Assembly: GCA_021781625.1 (NCBI GenBank)
Contig: JAJXWL010000039.1
Coordinates: 1-11,161, forward strand
Direction of reading: 5' to 3'
DNA length: 11,161 nt
Origin: a bacterium
GTDB lineage: Bacteria > Spirochaetota > Spirochaetia > JABEVK01
In this document: positions 6,395-11,161 of the stretch, in pieces
How positions within the stretch are numbered: position 1 is the stretch's first letter
Layout: every line of letters starts with the position of its first letter
Program-made: the position numbers and the translations under genes
The notes under the pieces: generated by a model
What the model saw: the letters and a program-made list of their open reading frames with translations, nothing else
What the model was told of the DNA's origin: nothing
Databases searched by the model: none

Positions 6395-7735
6395 TCAGCT
6401 TTGGCCAAAAAAGGCCTCATGAGTTCTCTTGACGCCTTCGTCGAGATCCGTGGCTTTCAGAACCAAGGAAACATTGATTTCAGAGGCTCCCATCGACACC
6501 AAGTGAATCGGAAGACCTTTCAAAGATTTAAAGGCCTCCTCGAGGAAGGTTCCGTCTTTCCAAAGATCTTTACCGACCAGCGAGAGAATAGCCATGTCGG
6601 GTTGAATACGAACAGTCCCCAATTCTTCAAGGGCTTGTCGCAAACCGGCTAAATCTTTCGTGCCGTTGATGGTCATCGACACAGAAACTTCACTGGTGGC
6701 AATCAAGTCCACAGAGGTTTCGAAGGCGTCAAAGATGGAAAAAAGTTTTTTGAGAAAGCCGTAGGCCAATAACATGCGGCTTGAGGTGACTGTAATTAAA
6801 GTGACGTTCTGACGGCCGGCAATCGCTCGAACCCCAGAACTCGGGGCTTCGGCTTGAACAATAGTCCCTGGATGGGTCGGGTTCTTGGTATTTTTAACGA
6901 GAACAGGAATGCCGCGCTCGACGGCAGGTTGAATGGTGGCAGGGTGCACGACCTTAGCGCCGAAGAAGGCAAGTTCTGCGGCTTCAGAATACGTCATGAT
7001 GGGGATGGAGATGGCCGAAGGAACCTTGCGGGGGTCTGTGGTCATGATCCCATTGACGTCAGTCCAAATCTCGATACGCTCGGCTTGAACAGCCGCCCCA
7101 AAAATTGAGGCAGAATAATCCGACCCACCACGGCCTAAGGTGGTAGCAACCCCATGAAGGGTAGAACCTATAAACCCTTGAACGATGTAGACTTTACCCG
7201 GTTCCGCTTTGAATACAGGGGGGATTTTGGCTAAAGTTTCGGGCCATAAGACACCAGCCTCGCCAAACCTATCGTCCGTGAGGATGAGTTTACGAGCGTC
7301 CATCCATTCAGAAGGTAAACCCCGTTGTAAGGCTAAACCCTGGAGCAAAGCGGTCGAAAGTAATTCCCCTGACCCCAGAAGGGCATCCGAGACACGAGGG
7401 GAACACTCTCCCAATAAAAAGCTACCTTTAACCAAAGTGCGCACATCCCGAAAGACAGCTTTTAAAGCTTCTGTGGTAAGTTCACGGGCCGAACCGGTTA
7501 AGACTTCTAGCACCCTTTGATGTCGGTCTTCTAACTGTGTCAACAGCGTGTCAGCTTTGGCGCGGTCTTCATTTTTGACAGCCTGAATGAGTTCTACCAA
7601 GGTATTGGTAACGCCTGACATGGCAGAACTGACTAAAATCATTCCCGTCTGTCGGTGAGGGGTGATGATATCTAAGACCTGATTCATAGCTTCGGCATCT
7701 TGGACCGAAGTTCCGCCAAATTTGAAAACGACCAT
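6395..7735 (-). CDS. lysC: Aspartate kinase (monofunctional, LysC-type)
   Basis: 446-residue enzyme that phosphorylates L-aspartate, the first step towards lysine, DAP, threonine and methionine. The amino-acid kinase domain shows KFGGTS at 5-10, the SSAMSGVTN loop near 36-44, GRGGSDYSA at 201-209 and TDVNGIMTTDPR at 225-236, with FGAKVVHP just after. Two ACT domains follow, at about 308-375 and 381-446, so feedback control by lysine or threonine is expected. No homoserine dehydrogenase fusion is present. I chose the ATG at 7735 because the protein then begins MVVFKFGGTS as in the family; the in-frame GTG at 7780 adds 15 unlike residues. It is the first gene of the minus-strand run, with a TTGACA element upstream, and the only clear amino-acid biosynthesis gene here. 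Confidence 0.96.
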   Translation of the reverse strand: MVVFKFGGTSVQDAEAMNQVLDIITPHRQTGMILVSSAMSGVTNTLVELIQAVKNEDRAKADTLLTQLEDRHQRVLEVLTGSARELTTEALKAVFRDVRTLVKGSFLLGECSPRVSDALLGSGELLSTALLQGLALQRGLPSEWMDARKLILTDDRFGEAGVLWPETLAKIPPVFKAEPGKVYIVQGFIGSTLHGVATTLGRGGSDYSASIFGAAVQAERIEIWTDVNGIMTTDPRKVPSAISIPIMTYSEAAELAFFGAKVVHPATIQPAVERGIPVLVKNTKNPTHPGTIVQAEAPSSGVRAIAGRQNVTLITVTSSRMLLAYGFLKKLFSIFDAFETSVDLIATSEVSVSMTINGTKDLAGLRQALEELGTVRIQPDMAILSLVGKDLWKDGTFLEEAFKSLKGLPIHLVSMGASEINVSLVLKATDLDEGVKRTHEAFFGQS

Positions 7736-7742
7736 GCGCAAC

Positions 7743-7771
7743 ACCCTAAAAGAAAGGTTTTTCCCTGTCAA
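7743..7771 (-). promoter_or_regulatory. Probable sigma-70 type promoter for the lysC run
   Basis: On the minus strand a perfect TTGACA (plus positions 7766-7771) is followed after exactly 17 bp by TAGGGT (7743-7748), a weak -10 matching TATAAT at three of six bases. The predicted start of transcription falls at about 7736, right at the lysC ATG at 7735, which would make a nearly leaderless message. The AGGGTG at the -10 could instead serve as a ribosome site for a transcript begun further upstream. Confidence 0.4.
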
Positions 7772-7786
7772 GGAAAGCACAAGGAA

Positions 7787-7814
7787 TTGGCCGAACTAGC
7801 CTTTTTTTGATAAT
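7787..7814 (+). promoter_or_regulatory. Probable promoter for the purine phosphorylase-helicase pair
   Basis: TTGGCC (7787-7792), 16 bp, then GATAAT (7809-7814), preceded by a run of seven T. Predicted transcription start is near 7821, giving a very short leader of about 11 nt that begins at the strong ribosome site AAGGAGG (7821-7827), four bases before the ATG. This promoter sits back to back with the lysC promoter within a 96-bp divergent gap. Confidence 0.45.
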
Positions 7815-7831
7815 GTAGTCAAGGAGGCAGT

Positions 7832-8644
7832 ATGGAAGAAGAGGATTTTTCTGTGATTGAGGCGGCTAAGTTTCTTTTAGCGCATACCTCTCACCGGCCT
7901 TCAAGGGCCATCGTTTTAGGTTCAGGACTGTCAGAAGTTGGTGAAGCCTTTGAGGGGCAAGAGTTTTCTTATGCCGAGATCCCGGGGATGCCCCGTTCCA
8001 CGGTTTCGGGACATCGGGGATTACTCAAACTGGGGCCCCGTGTCTTAGTGTTTTTGGGACGTTTTCATCATTACGAAGGCTATTCATTTCGTACGGCGGC
8101 TTTTCCGTCTTTTCTAGCCCATAAATTGGGTATCTCGACCATCTTGTTAACCAATGCAGCCGGAGGTATTCAGGCCTCCTATCACCCAGGAGACCTCGTG
8201 TTGCTACGCGATCACATCAACCTGATGGGGGGAAATCCTCTTGTGGGTCCGCATGACCCGTCGTGGGGCCCCCGTTTCTTTGATATGACCGAAGCTTATA
8301 GTGGAAGTCTTCGTTCACAACTCCAAGGGATAGCTCAAATGCTATGGGGCCACCGTCTTTCTGAGGGGGTTTATGCAGGGCTAACCGGGCCAAATTATGA
8401 AACACCGGCTGAAATTCGGTTTTTGAAAACGATTGGAGCCGACTTGGTAGGAATGTCGACCGTACCCGAAGCTTTGGCGGCTCGTTCTTGTGGTCTCAAT
8501 TTAGCGGCTTTATCGGTCGTGACCAACTTAGCCGCAGGCCTTTCGAACAAACCTTTAAACCATACGGAAGTCGAACAAGCGGGAAAAGCCGCTCAAGCGG
8601 CAGTGGCACAGCTTTTGACAGCCTGGGCGGCGACCCCGGCATGA
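7832..8644 (+). CDS. punA: Purine nucleoside phosphorylase (trimeric, 6-oxopurine type)
   Basis: 270-residue member of the trimeric PNP family, which cleaves inosine and guanosine with phosphate to base plus ribose 1-phosphate. Visible motifs: phosphate-binding GSGL at 30-33, SGHRG at 59-63, GRFHHYEGY at 76-84, TNAAGGI at 107-113 and GMSTVPE at 207-213. Purine-site residues known from the human enzyme map cleanly: Glu190 (Glu201), Met208 (Met219) and Asn232 (Asn243), a combination that favours guanine and hypoxanthine over adenine. Length is normal. The ATG has an ideal AAGGAGG four bases upstream. The next gene starts within its stop codon (ATGA), so the helicase is probably translated by coupling to this gene. 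It serves purine salvage; I see no direct functional link to the helicase. Confidence 0.95.
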   Translation: MEEEDFSVIEAAKFLLAHTSHRPSRAIVLGSGLSEVGEAFEGQEFSYAEIPGMPRSTVSGHRGLLKLGPRVLVFLGRFHHYEGYSFRTAAFPSFLAHKLGISTILLTNAAGGIQASYHPGDLVLLRDHINLMGGNPLVGPHDPSWGPRFFDMTEAYSGSLRSQLQGIAQMLWGHRLSEGVYAGLTGPNYETPAEIRFLKTIGADLVGMSTVPEALAARSCGLNLAALSVVTNLAAGLSNKPLNHTEVEQAGKAAQAAVAQLLTAWAATPA

Positions 8645-11161
8645 GGATTGAAGAACGCTTTACGGCGGAAGCTCTAGCCCTAATACGGTCTGAGATTTTA
8701 CAAGCCGAAGGGCGTGAGGTTCTTTTTATCGGCCATCTCGACGCGGAGCATCGCCTGGCCCAGGTGTCTGTAGGGGCTCGCGGGACGCTGGAAGAGGTCC
8801 CCGCTTTGTACCCGCATATGGAGAGCGGGGATGTCGTCATTCACAACCATCCCTCAGGAATCCTAGAGCCAAGCCGTCCAGATCTCTCGGTGGCGAATAC
8901 ACTTGGTCAGCAAGGGATCGGTTTTTGGATCATTGATAATGCGGGACAACGCGTGTATGCCGTCAGCGAACCGGTGCTAATCCAGGAAATTCAAGAACTG
9001 TCCTTTGAGGAGGCCACTTCGGCTTTGCTCCCGGGGGGGGCCTTTTCTCGACTTTTACCTTCTTATGAGGCTCGAGAACATCAGCTCGAATTGTTGAAGC
9101 TGTTTGTCAGGGGCTTAAACGAAGACGGTGTCGTGGTTGCGCAAGCCGGGACTGGGGTCGGGAAATCTTTTGCCTACTTAATTCCAGCGGTACTGTGGGC
9201 CCAGCGCAACAAAGAAAAGCTTGTGATTGCCACTGCTACCATCAATTTGCAACAACAGTTGTTTGAAAAAGATCTCCCTTTTGTTCAAAAAGCCTTAGGG
9301 ACAAAATTAAAAACAGTTTTGGTCAAAGGCCGGCGAAATTACCTTTGTCCACACCGTTTAGCCGAAGAATTAAGAGATCCGGCGGACCTTCAAACGGTCA
9401 GTGAATTGAACCGCTTGGCTGAATGGGCTTCGGAATCGCGAACGGGAGCTTTTCAAGAATTGACTTCACCTCCCTCCGAGGAATTATGGAGCCGTGTTTG
9501 TAGCGATGTGGACGCTTGTTCTGGGGTGCGTTGTGCCCAAGCCGAAAGCTGTTTTTTGGCCAAAGCACGCAAAGAAGCCTCAACTGCCTCCATTTTGATC
9601 GCCAACCATCATTTGTTGTTTGCCGATTTAGCTTTACGGGTAGAAGGTCTGGGCTTTGAAACCGCAGCAGTCCTACCACCCTTTCAACGTTTAATTTTTG
9701 ATGAGGCCCACAACCTAGAAAAAAGTGCCACGAGCTATTTTTCAGGGGAGTTCGCCCGGCCACTTTTACAAAAACAGCTCAATCGGCTGTATCGAAAACG
9801 CCGGGGAACGGAATTAGGTCTGATTCCTCCTTTAAGAGGTCTTTTTACTCAAAATTTAAGCCTGGAAGAAATTCCAGGGTTAATCACGTCGCTAACTCTA
9901 CAGATGGAAGCCGCCGACCGTTTGCTCACGGAGGCGCTTGCTCAAGAATCCGCCCTGCGTCTCACCAAAGACCAGCTTTTGTGGTGGCAAGAAACCATGA
10001 AGCCCTCTATCACGGCCGTCCAAAAACCCCTCAGCAAGCTTTTGCATTTGGGCGAAGACTTGGCTGAGGCTTGGGACGACCAAGAAGAGCGCCCCCCCGA
10101 AGTTCAAGAACTCAAAACGACTTTACGCCGTTTAGAGGGCTTGGCCCAAACCCTGGACCGCTTCAACCAATGGGACGGAGTTTCTGAGGATGTATTTTGG
10201 TTTCAAAAAGGCCGGGACGCCCTGGGTCAAACGTTTATTACGTGGACTATATCCCCGTTGAGTGTTCGGCAAGTCTTTCAAGACGCCGTGTTTAAACCCT
10301 TTTCGACCGTGATGTTTACGTCGGCAACCTTGGCCGTACAGGGAAAGTTCACGTATTGGGGGGGGCGACTGGGGTTGGATCTTGTCCCCACTTCGCGTCG
10401 CTTATTGGGTCTTTTTCCTTCGCCCTACGATTATGCCTCTCGGGTGGCGGTGGGCATTCCCTCCGACTTTCCCCCACCGGACAGTGAGTCCTTTACCCCC
10501 TTAGTGGCCGAATACCTCATTGAGCTCTTGAAGGCCTGCGGTGGCAGTGCACTCGTCCTTTTTACTTCGTATGACGCCCTAAAAAAAGCTTACGCCGCCG
10601 TGAGACCTGCGTTGGCTGACGAGGGCATTCCTGTCTATCGACAAGGGGAAGAAGATCGTTCTCGGCTCTTAGAGCGCTTTAAGCGGGAAGTTTCGAGTGT
10701 GCTCATGGCAACAGATAGCTTTTGGGAGGGAGTAGACAGCCCCGGAGAAACTTTAAGCCTGGTTGTCTTGGTGAGGCTACCGTTTCGGGTTCCCAGTGAA
10801 CCCGTTCTGGCCGCCAGACTAGAAGCCCTCAAACGCTCAGGGGCAGATGCGTTTATGTCCTATAGCTTGCCCGAAGCAGTTATGAAATTTCAACAGGGAT
10901 TTGGTCGGTTGATTCGCCATTCGTCGGACTATGGGGCTATTGTCATCCTAGATAATCGCTTGATCCATAAGGCTTATGGGCAAGTTTTTTTATCTTCCGT
11001 GCCCGAAACACCCCGTTGGGTTCTACCCCGAAGACAGCTTACGATAAAGGTCTCAGAATTTTTGGATTCTTGGCGTCATCCAGAAAGCCCCTTGCCCAAG
11101 GGGGCAAAAATCGAGTACGGTAGCACCACGCAAGAGGAAGAGGGTTATGGGTATTCGGGGT
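8641..11161 (+). CDS. JAMM (RadC-like JAB) domain fused to DinG-family Fe-S DNA helicase, 3' truncated by window edge
   Basis: At least 840 residues, open to the window end. Residues ~1-110 form a JAB/MPN domain with an intact JAMM signature: E26 in REVLFIGHLD, H68-N-H70-P-S-G, S78 and D81 (HNHPSG then PSRPD), spaced as in RadC. After a linker the superfamily 2 helicase begins: Walker A AGTGVGKS at 169-176, TATINLQQQ (motif Ia), DEAH at 354-357, FTSATL at 559-564, ATDSFWEGVD at 690-699 and QQGFGRLIR at 751-759. Between motifs Ia and II lie C236, C293, C298 and C304; the C-x4-C-x5-C end has the same spacing as the Fe-S ligands of E. coli DinG, with C287 extra. DinG unwinds DNA 5'-3', including R-loops and forks. 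Firmicute DinG has an N-terminal exonuclease; here a JAMM domain takes that place. Start ATG overlaps the purine phosphorylase stop. JAMM substrate is unknown. Confidence 0.93.
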   Translation, partial: MRIEERFTAEALALIRSEILQAEGREVLFIGHLDAEHRLAQVSVGARGTLEEVPALYPHMESGDVVIHNHPSGILEPSRPDLSVANTLGQQGIGFWIIDNAGQRVYAVSEPVLIQEIQELSFEEATSALLPGGAFSRLLPSYEAREHQLELLKLFVRGLNEDGVVVAQAGTGVGKSFAYLIPAVLWAQRNKEKLVIATATINLQQQLFEKDLPFVQKALGTKLKTVLVKGRRNYLCPHRLAEELRDPADLQTVSELNRLAEWASESRTGAFQELTSPPSEELWSRVCSDVDACSGVRCAQAESCFLAKARKEASTASILIANHHLLFADLALRVEGLGFETAAVLPPFQRLIFDEAHNLEKSATSYFSGEFARPLLQKQLNRLYRKRRGTELGLIPPLRGLFTQNLSLEEIPGLITSLTLQMEAADRLLTEALAQESALRLTKDQLLWWQETMKPSITAVQKPLSKLLHLGEDLAEAWDDQEERPPEVQELKTTLRRLEGLAQTLDRFNQWDGVSEDVFWFQKGRDALGQTFITWTISPLSVRQVFQDAVFKPFSTVMFTSATLAVQGKFTYWGGRLGLDLVPTSRRLLGLFPSPYDYASRVAVGIPSDFPPPDSESFTPLVAEYLIELLKACGGSALVLFTSYDALKKAYAAVRPALADEGIPVYRQGEEDRSRLLERFKREVSSVLMATDSFWEGVDSPGETLSLVVLVRLPFRVPSEPVLAARLEALKRSGADAFMSYSLPEAVMKFQQGFGRLIRHSSDYGAIVILDNRLIHKAYGQVFLSSVPETPRWVLPRRQLTIKVSEFLDSWRHPESPLPKGAKIEYGSTTQEEEGYGYSG
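9033..9040 (+). repeat. G8 homopolymer at the JAMM-helicase junction
   Basis: Eight consecutive G in codons for Pro131-Gly-Gly-Ala134, between the JAMM and helicase domains. By hand translation, gain of one G reaches a TGA at about 9066-9068 and yields a ~142-residue JAMM-only protein; loss of one reaches a TGA at about 9095-9097. A second G8 lies at 10358-10365 in the same gene, so the tract is not unique. Confidence 0.8.

Noticed and set aside
7736..7780. GTG at 7780 as aspartate kinase start
   Set aside because: The 15 extra residues do not fit the family, whose members begin at about MVVFKFGGTS, and the TTGACA element lies within the extension.
8496..8840. 114-codon minus-strand open frame across the phosphorylase-helicase junction
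   Set aside because: It is antisense to the well-supported PNP C-terminus and JAMM domain, with no family resemblance.
9398..9763. 121-codon minus-strand open frame
   Set aside because: It is opposite the Fe-S and DEAH region of the helicase; a shadow only.
10358..10365. Second G8 tract as a separate switch
   Set aside because: It lies deep in the helicase where slippage would merely truncate the enzyme; together with other G6-G7 runs in the window it more likely reflects base composition.

Overview
This is a compact bacterial chromosomal window of roughly 50% GC. It has almost no intergenic DNA and no RNA genes, insertion sequences or CRISPR. The encoded families are mostly housekeeping ones: topoisomerase IV, aspartate kinase, purine nucleoside phosphorylase, RNase D and a DinG-type helicase. 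The short ParC lacking a full six-bladed C-terminal propeller, the ParE with an EGQSAAG motif, the small DUF2007-like protein after parC and the style of the RNase D suggest a Spirochaetota-like (Treponema/Spirochaeta-like) or Bacteroidota-like lineage. I favour a spirochaete, but this is inference from sequence feel and not proven.

Layout: (1) Bases 2-2815, plus strand: the 3' end of parE, then parC one base later, then a small DUF2007-like gene whose start overlaps the parC stop. (2) Bases 2836-7735, minus strand: a tight five-gene run. In transcription order it is lysC (aspartate kinase), a DapF-fold protein that has lost both catalytic cysteines, a C-terminal J-domain protein, a single-HRDC RNase D, and a degenerate-GGDEF/EAL protein. 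Gaps range from a 1-nt overlap to 33 nt, so co-transcription is likely. The run converges on the topoisomerase genes with only 20 bp between stops. (3) Bases 7736-7831: a divergent promoter region between lysC and the purine gene. (4) Bases 7832-11161, plus strand: purine nucleoside phosphorylase, coupled by an ATGA overlap to a large DinG-family iron-sulfur helicase that runs off the window.

The most unusual item is that last gene. Its first ~110 residues form a RadC-type JAB/JAMM metalloprotease-like domain with the metal-binding motif intact, fused directly to a complete DinG/XPD-like helicase that retains the Fe-S cysteines. Firmicute DinG carries an exonuclease at this position. An eight-G tract sits exactly between the two domains, so a one-base gain would give a JAMM-only protein. 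Second in interest is the catalytically dead-looking DapF homologue directly behind aspartate kinase. Third are a recent perfect 20-bp tandem duplication that rewrote the end of the EAL gene, and quinolone-pocket positions in ParC and ParE that naturally carry non-canonical residues.
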